A stretch of DNA of 64,000 nt from Alnus glutinosa (lineage: Eukaryota > Streptophyta > Magnoliopsida > Fagales > Betulaceae). The DNA is taken from positions 31,907,544 to 31,971,543 of the forward strand of contig NC_084887.1 in the NCBI RefSeq assembly GCF_958979055.1, given 5' to 3'. Each line of letters starts with the position of its first letter. Within the stretch, counting starts at the first letter, position 1. The notes below the pieces were generated by a model that saw only the letters and a program-made list of their open reading frames with translations, had not been told where the DNA came from and searched no databases. This document shows, piece by piece, positions 11,269 to 23,400 of this stretch. Made by a program: the position numbers and the translations under genes.

Positions 11269-12939
11269 ATTTACTAAAGATAAAAACTCAGAATTATAAA
11301 TTCCAAAATCAGACTAATAAAGTTTCGTCTCTTTATTGTCCTGCATCAACAGCAGCTAAACATTTTGAATTTGTCCTTATACTTGCCAAGTTGCTTACTT
11401 GAAGACCGAATAAATTCTTGTGGTGCTAGAATGAATTTTGATTTATTAGAATTCATTGTCAGTTGGCATATCAAGACTGTGGAGATTCTCCTTTATAACA
11501 ATAGGACTTTTTATGTATCATAGAAATTTTGACAAGTAATGATTTTCATAATTTCAACATATTTAAACATGCAACGTCAGAAGAAACTATTATGATTCCC
11601 ATATTCATATCCTATTCTATGTCAAAAAAGAATTTGGAACCTATATCATGTCATGTCAGCCAAGATTGAGGTTTTCTAAGACAGATGATTACTTATTTTT
11701 CTTTCTTTTCGGGATGCATCATTTTCAGCTTCTGTTGTTGAAGAATTTGGTCATAGAGAGGACTATGGAACTTTATTTGTCACCACTTTTGAAAGATTTA
11801 CGATGCACCATCAGTAATGGCTCTTAATTCTTCGTATATATGTGACCAAGAGCCTGATCTAGTGGAGGCCTACACAAATTTTGCATCCATGTTGGTTCGG
11901 GGCTCTTCTAAGGTTTCGTATGCCTTTCTTTCTTTTATTTTCGTTTTTTTATAAGTAAATTCAATCTTATTTTCGTTTTTCAAGGGGGAAAAAAAGTTCT
12001 CATTTTTCCACAGAAGTTTAGAAATTGAAAGGATTGTGTTTATGCAATCATTTCATTGAAATTTTCAGTTATTTGATGTGTTGCAGGAAGTACTTACTGC
12101 ATGTGGTTCCCTTCTTGAAGTGTCCTTCCAAAAGGCAGCTATATGTTCCACTGCTATGCATCGTGGGGCAGCACTAGCAGCCATGTCATATTTGTCTTGT
12201 AAGTATAACAAATGGCTTTTTTTTTTTTCTTTTTTTATTATTATTATTATTTCCACCCGCTGATTATCGTATCTGAGAAAAGCCATTGACATATTAATTG
12301 CATTGTAGCTCAACCATGTATTTCCAGAAAACAAAACACACTTTTACATTTTAGCATTTTTAAAGTCTTATCTTCAGTTAAGGCATGACATATGTCAATT
12401 TTCCTCACAGCTAATTATATGTGTCCTCTTGATTTTCTCTTCACTTTCTCACTTCTAGTACTGGCTCAAATTATATGAAACACTAGTTATGTAAGATCCA
12501 CGTGCTTAGGCGTTGAAACTGATGGATCCACATTTTCCAAAATTAACATTTTATTTAATTTTCGGTAAGATTCAAGCTTAAGACCTACCCTGAGTTCACC
12601 CACTCTTTTACCTCTTTGGCCAAGGCCTCCGGCCAAGACTAATAAACTGCTTTTCAGTTCAATCTGTAAAACTCCTTTAGAAACACATGCAAGTTTCTTA
12701 ACGGGTGGGTGCTACACTTGCTTGTTGGTTAATCTTACCCTCAGCATGCTTATCATGCCAGCCATTGTGTAGATTGTAGATCCCTATCTTCTATCTGCTC
12801 TGCTTTACAAGCAGGTTTTCTACTTATGTGCCTTAAATACTTCAGCATAATTTTCTTTAGGTGCTTTCTATGGTGTATGTATATGCTTAAAACCCAGCAG
12901 TTTAAAGCACGGAGGAGGTTCATAATCATAGTATCGACT

Positions 12940-13187
12940 AATTATAATGGTAGGGGTTTTAGTTCTAGATAGGGCAAAGGCAAAAGTGCCCTTGCTGTGA
13001 TGCAAAGGTCTCTGGGTTTTGTGGGCTGTTCCTGTTGGGGTGTTTGAGTTTCCTTCTGTTTTTGGGTTTTGCGGGTGTTTTTTCTTTTTTATTTCTTTTT
13101 CCTATTTTGGTGTCCTTTTTGTATACTTTTTGTATGCTTAGGGGTGCCTTTACACTTTTTATAATTTCTCTACTTATAAAAAAAAAG
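12940..13187 (+). mobile_element. LINE 3'-end fragment in an importin intron
   Basis: The block ending TTTGTATACTTTTTGTATGCTTAGG... followed by CTACTTATAAAAAAAAA matches the 3' UTR pattern of the LINE at 9130 (there on the opposite strand). It is a severely 5'-truncated insertion. AGTATCGAC upstream and AGTATCAAC after the A run may be the target duplication. Confidence 0.5.
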
Positions 13188-14901
13188 TATCAACAACTGC
13201 TGCGTTTTGTTATGTATCTGTTTAAAATTCTAAGCAATCCACTAAATTAGCAAAACGTAGTGTACATTGCAGTTGATTTCTTTTATTCTCCAAGAAGTTA
13301 GTGCTCCCAATGCTTATGCAGTTGACCTTTTGTAGACATTAAAAATTGATGTTTCTGTTACCTATTATAAAAACTGTGTAAGCTGTGTTACAAAAGTATG
13401 GTCGACAAGTTTCTTGAATAGGTTTGTATCTGTTGAATTTTGAATTTTTATCTTTTTGGATTGCTGGAGTAATTTTAATTTTGTCAAGAAGAGGTGTTTC
13501 AGATCTAATGTTGTTGAGCTTTTAGGTTTCTTGGATGCGGGCCTGGCCTCTTTGTTGGGGCGTGCAACTTGTATTCCTGAAGGATCATTCAGTGCCATGG
13601 CAATTCAGGTAATATCTCATAGTGGCGAGGGACTTGTATCGAATGTGGTGTATGCTTTACTTGGCGTTTCAGCAATGTCACAGGTAAATAAAATGTTCTT
13701 AATGTCAGTACATTCACATGCACAGAGTAAGTAATATTTATGTGTATGTGTCTATAGCCTAGCTTTATGAAAAACTTTGCATAGTAGGGAGTTCAATCAA
13801 AGAAGTAAAATAGCAGACAAAACGAATTAGTGTGGGTAAAGATTGAAGTTCCATTTTTTCATTATCTTCAAGCTAAGGAATTTTTTTTCTTGGACCTTTT
13901 TGTTTTATTTGGGCTCTAGTCCGTAGTTATCAGAACCTGGATCTCTATATGGTTAGTGTTCTGCATTTGATTGTTTAGAGACCAAAACCTGGATTAACCC
14001 TTATGAACTAAACAGTTTACAGTTGAACCGTGGCAATTGGACTAGTTAGAAACCTGTACCAGTTTGTGTTAATTGAAAAATAGATAAGAATTTTTTTTCT
14101 TTTTTGGGAGGTGGGGTTTGGGACTTGAACCAAGAATCCAGAGGTCCAAGTATACTGCCATTACTATGATTCACCAGAAGGCTGTCAAGCTTGTAATAGG
14201 CTAATATTTATACACCTTTTAGCTGTACCTTTACTAATGTGTAAACCCATGATTCAGCTGTTGACCGAGTGACCTCACCTCTTGATTGGATTGATGTTGG
14301 GTCAGTACGCAGTTCTGAAATTTTGTTAGCCACCAACATATTATTACACTGTTTATCATTTTTTTGTTCTTATTTTGAAGCGTTTGTCCTTGTTAACACG
14401 TGGTTTGATCTTTCTTGTATTATGAATAATTATGCTGTAATGTGGATACTTTTGTTCCTGGTTTGCTGGAATACCTTCATGTAAATTTCAACTCAATAAC
14501 ATAGCCGTTCGTCTATCGGGCATATTTGGCAAACGATTTGACCAATTTAATGGCGCTCATTAGTATGCATTCCATCCAATTCCTATACAAAATAGAATGG
14601 AGTAATTCACTCTAAAGGGGACACCCATTTGCCTTATTGACAATTGATTTGTTAATGCGATTACATCCATATGGAATACAGCTAAGAAGTTATTTGCTGC
14701 TCCCTCTTTATAGGTTCACAAATGTACGACAATCTTGCAACAATTGGCAGCAATTTGCAGTATAAGTGAGAGAATAACCTGGAACGCTAATCTTTGTTGG
14801 GAATCTTTGCGTGGATGGCTACACTCAGCGGTCTCTTTCTCTCTCTTGCACTATGTGTTTGTGTGTGTGTGTGTATTCCTGAGCTAGAAAATAGGAAACT
14901 T

Positions 14902-14998
14902 GGCCTATGCATTGCAAATGAGTTGGGGTTGTGTCTTCTGCCAAATTGGAAGGCCTATGCATTGCAAACTAGTTAGGGTTGTGTCTTCTGCCAAATTG
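14902..14998 (+). repeat. Short tandem duplication, about 49-bp unit
   Basis: Two adjacent copies of GGCCTATGCATTGCAAAT followed by AGTTGGGGTTGTGTCTTCTG. Only the start of the first unit survives at 47910-47938 in the duplicated segment. Confidence 0.75.
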
Positions 14999-15178
14999 GT
15001 GGTCTTTGAGTAACTTAAATCCAGCTAAGTTAAATCGGGCAGGTTCAGTTTGGAATTCATGCCACTGTACCTAATAGTCCAAAATCACTTTGACTAGTAC
15101 TTTTATACTATAGTTTAAATTAATTTTTATGTTTTTAGCAACTTATTTTGCACATATCTTTAACTGTTTTAAGATTTA

Positions 15179-16503
15179 GGGATAACTTCACAAAAGGGTA
15201 CCCAACTATAGCACTTTTTCACTTAAGTGTACCAATGTAGCAAAACGTTCGATCGAGTGTATGAATTTATCAAAACCGTTCAATGTAGGGTATTCCGTCA
15301 CCCTCCGTTCTAAATCGATGACGGAGCCCAAAACACGTGCATTTCACGTGATATTTTAACCTCAAACTACCACTTTTGCCCCTCATCTAAACGATCAAAT
15401 GGGCATAAGCAAATATGGTACCAAATTTTGTAGCATCTTTGGCCACATTTTGAATATTATTTCCAAATCATTTTCAATTTTCAAATATCCAAGATAATTA
15501 AGCTGGAGCTCATGAAGCTTAATCTCTCACCTGTAGAGATGAGAAGGTCAACGGTCTTGTCATCAGGATTTTCACCGGTGACTGTAAAGTACCTCCGGCC
15601 GTTGTACGGTTTCCCGGTACTGTGAGAAAATCTGCTGCCTCAGGCCATTGAAGCTGTCCATGGAGTCCTTGAGCTTCTTCCGGAGCTCGTTCACGACGGA
15701 GGTCCGAGTCCGGTCCGACGAAGAACCGGGTCCGCAGCCGGGGAGGCTCCGGTTGGCGGCGTTGGAGCGGTCGAAGGCCTCGAGCTTGACCCTGACGACC
15801 CTGACGAGCTTGGCCTTCTTGAGGGTGAGGGCGACGTCGGCGTCCATGCGGGAGCGGAGGTCCTTGACGGCCTTGGCGTTGTGTTGGGTGAGGCTCTGCC
15901 CGTGGGAGCTCTGGAGGGCCTCGTAGAGGCTGTCCATCTCCTTGAGCTTGTCCTTGACGGCCTCCACGTCCTCGAAGAACTCGTCGAGGTAGACGCCGGT
16001 GGAGGACATCTCGATTACATGGTAGTCCCGGGAGGTTTGCTCGCCTCGGAAGCGAGAGAAGCCAGGGTAGGAGCCGGCAGAGAAGAGGTCGTTCATCTTT
16101 CTTCTTCTTCTTCTTCTTCTTCGCTGGTACCTGGAAAAAGCGTTGGGAATGGAGGAGTACTGGAACACCTCTTATAATTGTGGAGTCGTGGTCTTCATTG
16201 ATGGCAGGCCTTGCACTCAAGTCATCGCATTAATATTCTCTCTCTGACATTTCAAAGCTTAATCCACGTGGAGTCGTCGTCTTTTGATCGTTTAGATGAG
16301 GGGCAAAAGTGGTAGTTCGAGGCTAAAATATCACGTGAAACGCACGTGTTTTGGGCTCCGTCATCGATTTAGAACGGAGGGTGACGGAATACCCTACATT
16401 GAACGGTTTTGATAAATTCATACACTCGATTGAACGTTTTGCTACATTAGTACCCTTAAGTGAAAAAGCGTTATAGTTGGGTACCATTTTGTGAAGTTAT
16501 CCC
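15179..16503 (-). mobile_element. Pack-MULE carrying a syntaxin exon
   Basis: Long terminal inverted repeats of about 225 bp (15179-15403 and 16279-16503) begin GGGATAACTTCACAAAA and bound a 1325-bp element. A perfect 9-bp target duplication TAAGATTTA sits at 15170-15178 and 16504-16512. The interior has no transposase. Instead it holds a GC-rich first exon of a plasma-membrane syntaxin on the minus strand with its splice donor still in place. This fits a Pack-MULE (a Mutator-like element that has captured a host gene piece). It lies in the last intron of the importin pseudogene. Transcription from the right TIR would read the captured exon in sense. Confidence 0.9.
15531..16096 (-). pseudogene. 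Captured first exon of a SYP12-group syntaxin (Qa-SNARE)
   Basis: From ATG 16096 the frame reads [20 protein letters not shown], then the three-helix Habc domain ([39 protein letters not shown]), then [24 protein letters not shown] sequence and a [16 protein letters not shown] block. These are hallmarks of plasma-membrane syntaxins of the SYP121/122/124 group, which drive vesicle fusion. After QYRETVQR a net frameshift (CGGCCGGAGG, about 15595-15603) throws [20 protein letters not shown] into another frame. The exon ends with the donor GTGAG at 15526-15530, almost at the TIR. The SNARE motif and transmembrane anchor are absent. An in-frame extension upstream of the ATG is a CTT/GAA repeat encoding R and K. 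The high GC contrasts with the flanks. It is non-functional as a syntaxin. Confidence 0.88.
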
Positions 16504-16512
16504 TAAGATTTA

Positions 16513-17022
16513 TTATCAGGAGGTATTGTTTGGGTTTGTTCTACTATATGTTACGCAGTTACAGGTTCATGTTCAGGATAGACTGACTATTTTGAACCCA
16601 TCCTGCCATGTTATGCATCCAAGTGGCAAGTGGTGTGCCCTACTGGTCCCTCTTTGGAGGTCATGTTTCATGTTAGTGCTTCCTGATGGAAAACGTAAGC
16701 AGGCAAACATATTACTTGTGGCTAGATGGTACAAACCTGTATATCCAAATGAATTTGGAGTATTCCCAATTGGGGCTGCTGCATCTGCAAGCTTAGTGGC
16801 AAGAAATTGATGATATATGAAGAATGTATGACAAACCAACCTTCTGAAATTGGAAGTTCAAATTTGTCAAGTTTGATGGGATCTTTGGTTCTCTCAATGA
16901 TCGAGAACATTCATATATGTAGCATAAATGATACTCAAAACCTTCTTAGGCTAAAGAATCTTCCATTGATCTATTTCCTTTAGAAAATGAAAGTGTTCCA
17001 TGTGAATGAAAAAGGTGTAAGG
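16513..17022 (+). other. Importin intron sequence absent from the duplicated copy
   Basis: Follows directly after the right target duplication of the Pack-MULE. A 116-codon open stretch crosses it, but no family was recognised and the composition is intron-like. The corresponding sequence is missing between 47937 and 47939. Confidence 0.45.
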
Positions 17023-17105
17023 ACATGCTCTCTGTAATAAAAGTTTGTATAACCCAAAACCCATAGGCAACGTACTCACACTTACACACTAGTGTTTTCA
17101 GTTCT

Positions 17106-17127
17106 GTATATATATATATATATATAG
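17106..17127. repeat. (TA)n microsatellite at the copia integration site of the duplicate
   Basis: A run of alternating TA followed by ATAGTCAATCTC. It represents the empty site for the copia element at 48039-53127. Confidence 0.85.
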
Positions 17128-17577
17128 TCAATCTCATCGCTACATTTGAATATCATGAAATCTTTAAACTCTGGAGCTTTAATTATTTGTTAGTGTACAA
17201 TGCTGCAATTGAAGATGTTTTCAACATGATATTTTTTCTTGTCTGCCAAAACAGAGACCTTTCATGAGTTACCTGTAACCAGCCATCTGCTTACTTTGCT
17301 TTTGTAAATGGTCTCTTGCATTTCAGATTATTTGACTGCTTGAGTTATACAGGTGCATGGACTTCCAGTTGAATATCTAAACCATGGGGAAGCAGAATCT
17401 CTAGTGCCGGTTTGGTTGAAAGCTCTTGCTGGTGCAGCCTCAGACTATCTTGAGAGCAAAAGCTGTGATGGGGGAAGAAGTAGTTATGGGCATATGCAAG
17501 GGATAGGGGGAAGAGTTCTAAAGCGTCTAGTCCGCGAGTTTGCTGATTGTCACCGTAATGTCCCAAATTTGACTTGA

Positions 17578-19471
17578 CTGCAGCAAAACAATTCTGCTAT
17601 GTTGTATAGAGCTGATCCAGTCAGCTTCAAGAGCTAACCGAGCCTTCTTCCAGTGGCTGACAGCACCTGTAACATTTGTAAATTGATGGCTTGCTCTAAA
17701 GGTTGGTCAGTTAATCTTGGGCCTATTATTTGAGCGATGTCCCCACATATATATATTCTGATGATTCTTCTGTAGTCTTGTACAGTATCATGTCCCCAAT
17801 TTTGTCATATCCCCGGAGGAGAATAGAATTTATTCTGTTCCATTTTATTTTATTTAATTATTTATTTATTTTCAGCACGGATCAGATCCCTATGTCAAAA
17901 GATGAGGATACAGACGGTTGAAAAGTGATGATATTTATTGTTCTAATTCTGCATTAATGTTACGTAGAAGGCCAGCAAAACATGATTTTCGCTTGCTGAT
18001 TTAGCTGTTGAATATATTTCATAAAAAGGCTACTTTTCGTCAACGTTTCTTGGTAAATAATCCTTTCTGAAATTGGAGGTGATGCAATCCTCCCTTTCTT
18101 TGCGTGCTAGAATGCATGCGGGAGCTTACTCAACTTATTTACCAATACCATCCAGTATACTTTCGGCATCCTCATACGGATAGGGATCCACCGGAATTAG
18201 TTGTTCAAATTGCTAGGGCATCTATTGCTAAGAGTGCCCGTGTGGGCATCAGTTGTCCAAAAAAATTTGGACTGTCTGGCCACTTATATGAATAGTTAAG
18301 TCTTACATAAGTTTTCTCAGAATAGTTATCCAAATGCACCAAATTGCTAACAATTTAGATAGCTAATTGATTTGCATCCCAATCCGGTTATGCGGGCATC
18401 TCCCCAAAGTGTTGGATAATATATTTGTTAGATATTAATTAATGATTAAATTCATCATTTCTTATAGAGAGTGATTTTAAACTTTAATTTTAGATCATTT
18501 CTCTCATTTAAGTTAAATATTTCACATATTTGTTCAAATTTATCTAGAAGAAAGAGAGTTTTAAAATATTAATTAAAAGATTAAATTCATTATTTTCAAT
18601 AAACTTAAACTTTTGCTATAAATAGTAATTTAAATATATTCAAAGTACATATTTACACGCATGGTTGGTTGCTCATTTCACAGATGATTCTAATATTTTT
18701 TATTGGAGAAATGATTTTTGAACATAACTTAGTACATCTTTCGTACATCACTTTTTTAAATCAACTATTAGATTTATAGGACCCACATGTGAATCCTTGT
18801 GGGTCCTATAAATCCAATAGTTGATTTAGAAGAGTGATGTACAAAAGATGTACTAGTGATGTGCATGTAACATGTCTCCTAACGTAATGGGCTACACGAG
18901 CTAAGGCTTCCATAAGCATCTCAAAAGTAACTCCAAGCCAACTTAAGTTGATACCAAAATAAGTTACAATAACTCCAAGCCAATTTACATTAAAACCTCG
19001 GTCATTCTGCCACTTCTGCTTTTTCAAGTCCAGAATACCAAAAAGAAGGCAATCTTACCTCAACAATCATTCTGCCGCGCGCCTTTGCCACTTTTGCTTC
19101 AAGCCAACATCTTCCGATTTATTCTTAATTCTATACTTTCTGGAATGGTTTCTGATATTCATTTATAAATATTCGTTAGTCTTTCAAACAACCCAGTGTC
19201 AAAGGTTTCATAACAAGTCAAGGAACAATAAATCGATCATATATAACATCGATCTGGTTGTAACACAAATTCAAAGATGTAAGATATATGTAGCCACTGC
19301 ATGTAGGGTTTTTGTCCACTTGGACATATGCCCTGAAAGGTTGAACCACCTAAATTCCTTATGTCCCTTCTATTTTATATTATCACTGCATAAGTAATTA
19401 CCTCTAACGTTCCTATTTGACTACAAGCCAAAACAATTCTTTGGTTTTTATTTAAAGCGATTATGCAAAAG
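17578..19471. other. Intergenic spacer between importin and helicase A
   Basis: No gene is recognised. It contains a foldback MITE (18731-18854) and AT-rich sequence. All of it is present in the second copy at 53582-55516. Confidence 0.6.
18731..18854. mobile_element. Foldback MITE, A copy
   Basis: The arms AGTACATCTTTCGTACATCA and complement, continuing through AATCAACTATTAGATTTATA/complement, form a near-perfect hairpin of about 124 bp. The matching element in the duplicate is 54730-54888. Confidence 0.8.
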
Positions 19472-19487
19472 AGAAATACCCATGTGT

Positions 19488-20370
19488 TTATGATACTGGA
19501 AGTAGCTAGCCTAGACCCCCGAGTATCTTCTGTTCTCATTGATGGACATTGGGCATGGCCTCCTGCTTGGTTAGATCTCCTTGTGGAGATCTAGAGTAGC
19601 TTGTTTGCTGTTGATATTGGTGATAGGGATACTCCAGTTTGGAAGTCAAAAAAAGGGGGTCTATTCTTGCTTTGAAACTTGGAACTGCCTTAGGACCAAG
19701 TTCCCAAAGGTATCTTGCTGTCATGTTGTCTGGTTTCCCTTGGCTATCCCACGACATGCTTTTATCCTGTGGCTTATTTTCAGGGCCGCTCTTGTTACAA
19801 AGGATCAGATGTGCTGGTGGGGATTTGAGGGTAATACTCTTTGCAGGTTTTGTTATGGGGAACAAGAAGCTATAGCTCATCTTTTCTTCCACTGCAGTTT
19901 TTGTAGGAGAATATGGAGACACTTGATGTACTTGTGTTTGGTTCAGAAGCCGTGTATTGAATGAGATGATATTGTGCGATGGTCATGTACACTCAAAGGT
20001 CATGGTTTGCAGGCTCTACTCTGTAAACTTTGTTTGGCGGCTGCTGTTTATCATTTGTGGAGATTGAGAAATGATTTATGTCATAGGAACACTCCACGGA
20101 CGAAAGAAGCTCTTGTTGCTCAAATTCAGTGGGAAGTTAGGAGTAGACTCATGTTTAGGAGGAAGATTGAGCGGTCGGCTATGTCTGTTCGTCTTGTTCA
20201 GATTTGGAAGTTGTAACCTTGTGCTTTGATGTTCTCTGTTTTAGCCGGGTGTTATTTTCTATTGTAGGTTATGGATTTCCTGTGTAGTGTTTGTGTTGTT
20301 CCCCGTTGTTGGGAGAGTTTCCAGTTTTGACTGGAATGAATTGTAATTGAAGTGTGTGGTTATAAAAAAA
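19488..20370 (+). mobile_element. 5'-truncated L1-type LINE with 16-bp target duplication, A copy
   Basis: A perfect direct repeat AGAAATACCCATGTGT (19472-19487 and 20371-20386) flanks an insertion that ends in TATAAAAAAA. The interior encodes the C-terminal zinc-binding region of LINE ORF2: PRHAFILWLIFRAALVTKDQ, then CRFCYGEQEAIAHLFFHC with Cys/His pairs, then the tail LWRLRNDLCHRNTP. The frame is broken by stops (for example around 19593 and 19965). The same insertion with the same target site is at 55533-56444. Confidence 0.9.
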
Positions 20371-20425
20371 AGAAATACCCATGTGTAAGAATTGTCAAAA
20401 ATTGAAGAGTTTGGAAGTGTTTCCC

Positions 20426-23400
20426 TCACCTAGAAGTTGTGGCTGATGTTTCAGGCTTATCCCTTAAACTTAGTGAGGATAGCGATCTCGAGAGGAACTG
20501 CACACTATCACCTTTAGGACACCTAGTGGAGGTGGAGTCCAATGGCCATCTCATCGGGACAACTAAACTCCTGTACCAAATTCAAACTAATGAGTGGTGG
20601 GATCATAAGTTAAATGTATTATATTTAAAAGCAAATCCAGATAAGCTCATACCCCTCTACGCATCTGTGTTCACAACGATGCATCTTATCCACTGTGTAG
20701 TTCCCAAATACCATGTCAAGATCCTTTGCTAGTTTTTTTATATCAGATAATGGTGCAACATCCCAAAACTTCATAACCTGAATGTGACATGAATACTCCT
20801 TGAGAATATCTACAGTCCAAACCAGATTCAGCCGCCCATCGACCTTGCATGTCTCTAAAAGTTGAGAAGAAGTACCATCATGGACAATGAGGTTTCTCTT
20901 CTCATGAGGCTGGCGCCAACCACTTGAAAGCTTTTCCAACAGAAAAAGTACTTCACTACGAATCTCTACATTGCGAATTCTAGCCATAGATTTCTGGAAA
21001 TTTATGCCGAAGTAAACCTGTATTTAATTAAGATAATAGTTATCTGATTTTTGTTTTAGGAACTAGTAAATTCATGCGAGTACAAATCCAGTACAAAATC
21101 AAAATTCCACCAAAACATTGCATGCACCTACCTTCCATCTAGCCTCTCTGAAGAGTGCAGAGTCATTACTGAGTAAAACGTCAAGCTTTTCAAACTCCAC
21201 CAATGTAGCAGTAATTGCCCGAGCCAAGCTCTTGTCCTCATTGGCATCATAGAAACACCCACGTTCCTTGGCATTAAGGACTAGATTCTTCCAAACAGAG
21301 TCACTCTTGAGTAAAGTGACCTCATTCCCCAAAATCCAAAGGCAATACCTAAAGAATGAAACAGTGATCAAATTTTAATTTGCAAAACCGACAGAAACTG
21401 AAACGTTTTTCATGTGCATGCAGCACAAGCACAACAAGTAATACCTTGCTCGAGTCAGTGCCACATTTGCTCTTTGTCGGTTGGAAAGGAAACCGACTCT
21501 TCCACTCCCATTACATCTTACAGTAGAGATAATTATCACATCATCCTCACCTCCTTGGAACCCATCAACAGATCGAACATTCAAAGTGAAGCCACTAACA
21601 GACTTGTTGTATTTTCTGACCCTCTCTTCAATGGCAGAAACTTGAGCCTTATATGGTGATATGACTCCTATACTAACCTTCTTTTTTGTGACCAAGAATT
21701 CTGTCACAAAAACAGGAAATGGTAAGAGGAATTCATATCATTTGTCTATTCTGGATGATAATAAGCAATAAAACATTTAAACATACGTTTAAAAAGATTG
21801 TCAACTATCTCAGAGACCACAGCAGCCTCAACCATATTCTTCCGACTGTAACCGAGACCGAATTCCTCCCTTCCATGAACTACACTTATAAAAGAGTAGG
21901 AGCTGTACATGTTGCCCTGAAGGAAACGCTTCTCGTAGTCTCTTCCTTTAACATTTAGAGCATCTGAAATCTGTTTGTCATAGAACTCTGTGTTTGGAAA
22001 TAAGCTGATGGATGGATGCATCCTGTACTGGACATCAAGAAGGTGCTTCTGGCGCCCCAACATGACCAGTCTTTCGAACAAACTTCTTCCAAATTCAGCC
22101 GTCTTGGATATCTAAGAAGTGCACATTCAAAAGTTGTTAAACAAAGTGGTAGATGTTCATAATTTGCAAAGATAAAAGAACCAAGGATAAAACTCTAACC
22201 TCGCTTTTAACCATTGCAGGGAGCTGCCTCTCATCCCCTATGAGAATAGCATGGCGGACGCCAGATAGCTGTAAAGGAATAGCTGATTCACATTCTTTAA
22301 GCTGAGCAGCTTCATCGATAACCAAAAATTCCATGCTTCCTTCAGTACTGTATAATTTAGCAGAGCTTGATGCAGTAGAGAACACTAGGCATGCATTTGC
22401 CAAGCAAAAGTTTTTTATCGATTCGTAAGAAGTTAAATCTGGAACTAAGGATTTCAGAGATAAGGTCAAATATCTCAGTATCTGAAGGCACTCTTGTCTC
22501 ATACTCAACTTTGCAAGGCAACCCAAACTGCTTCCTAAGTCTTCAAAATTATTGAAAACTTGTAATAACCCTTCATTTGCTACACTAACACCTCGCAACA
22601 AAGTTTCAAGAGATTTAAGCAATGTCAGAGCTCTTCTCATCTTTTTCACTTCCTCTAACGGTAGTAGAGAAGTTGGTAAGTGCGTATACAAATTAACCAT
22701 ACAAAACTTCAGTTGCTCATGAATTAAACAAAATGTCTTCTTTAAAAACTCCTCAAACGTCAAAGGATCATCATCATCGTCCTTTTTGAGCTCATCATCC
22801 CCCTTATTGTTTTCCTCCTTCCTTTTATATTCCTTATTGTTTTCATCCTTCATTTTATATTCCTTTCTTTTTTCCTCCTTTCTTTTGTTCTCCTTCATTT
22901 TTTCCTCCTTTCTTTTTTCCTGCTCACTTTTTTCTTCCTTTCTTTTGTCCCCCTTCCTTTTCTCTTCCTTTCTTTTTTCCTCCTTCCTTTTTTCATCTTC
23001 TTGTTTTCTTTCCAAGTATTCTTCGTACTGGGATTTTGAGTCATCAAGCAAAGATACCATTGATTCTAAGCCATTTCTCCAGCCAGAGAGAGGAGCAAAG
23101 CACTTCACAAGCACATCAACACGATAGTCGAGAAATACATCAAGAAGATCTTTACGTTCACCAAACTTCAATCTTTCATTTGGCTGAAAACGATCATAAA
23201 TCTTCATTCTCTTACCATTCCCGAATAAAACTATATCTCCAAGCCCGTATGGGTCATACTCTGGTGATTCCCTGACCAACCTCAACAGCCGTGTTGTAAC
23301 TTCCAAAACCGCAATGTTAGTTGGAGCACATGTTAATGTTCTTCCCTTCATTTGAAGGAGGGCATGTAATAAGACACCAACAGTCTTTGTTTTCCCGGTC

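Larger units (their letters stand above)
11729..17577 (+). pseudogene. ARM-repeat nuclear import receptor (importin-13/transportin-3-like), 3' exons only, frameshifted
   Basis: Five C-terminal exons splice cleanly in phase: 11729-11912, 12087-12198, 13526-13683, 14714-14830 and 17353-17577 (TGA). They read [39 protein letters not shown], and end with [23 protein letters not shown] recognise this as the C terminus of a plant karyopherin-beta/ARM-repeat protein annotated as transportin-3-like. The family carries cargo from cytosol to nucleus in a Ran-dependent way; the exact orthologue is inferred from memory. One base appears to be missing at about 11801-11803, which shifts the frame in the first visible exon. 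No upstream exons could be identified, and the donor after 14830 (GTCTCT) is weak. The last intron holds a Pack-MULE. A functional role is unlikely unless the frameshift is a sequencing error. Part of this gene recurs at 47727-53581. Confidence 0.65.

Noticed and set aside
15531..16096. Functional syntaxin gene
   Set aside because: Only one exon lies between MULE TIRs; the SNARE motif and membrane anchor are absent and a frameshift is present.
16460..16810. 116-codon open frame next to the Pack-MULE
   Set aside because: It begins inside the TIR, has no recognised domain, and its sequence is missing from the duplicated importin intron.
22786..23127. Ser/Phe/Leu-rich open frame on the plus strand (also at 58833-59177)
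   Set aside because: It is the antisense reading of the K/E minisatellite in the helicase exon 3; the minus-strand frame has flanking conserved motifs and splice sites.
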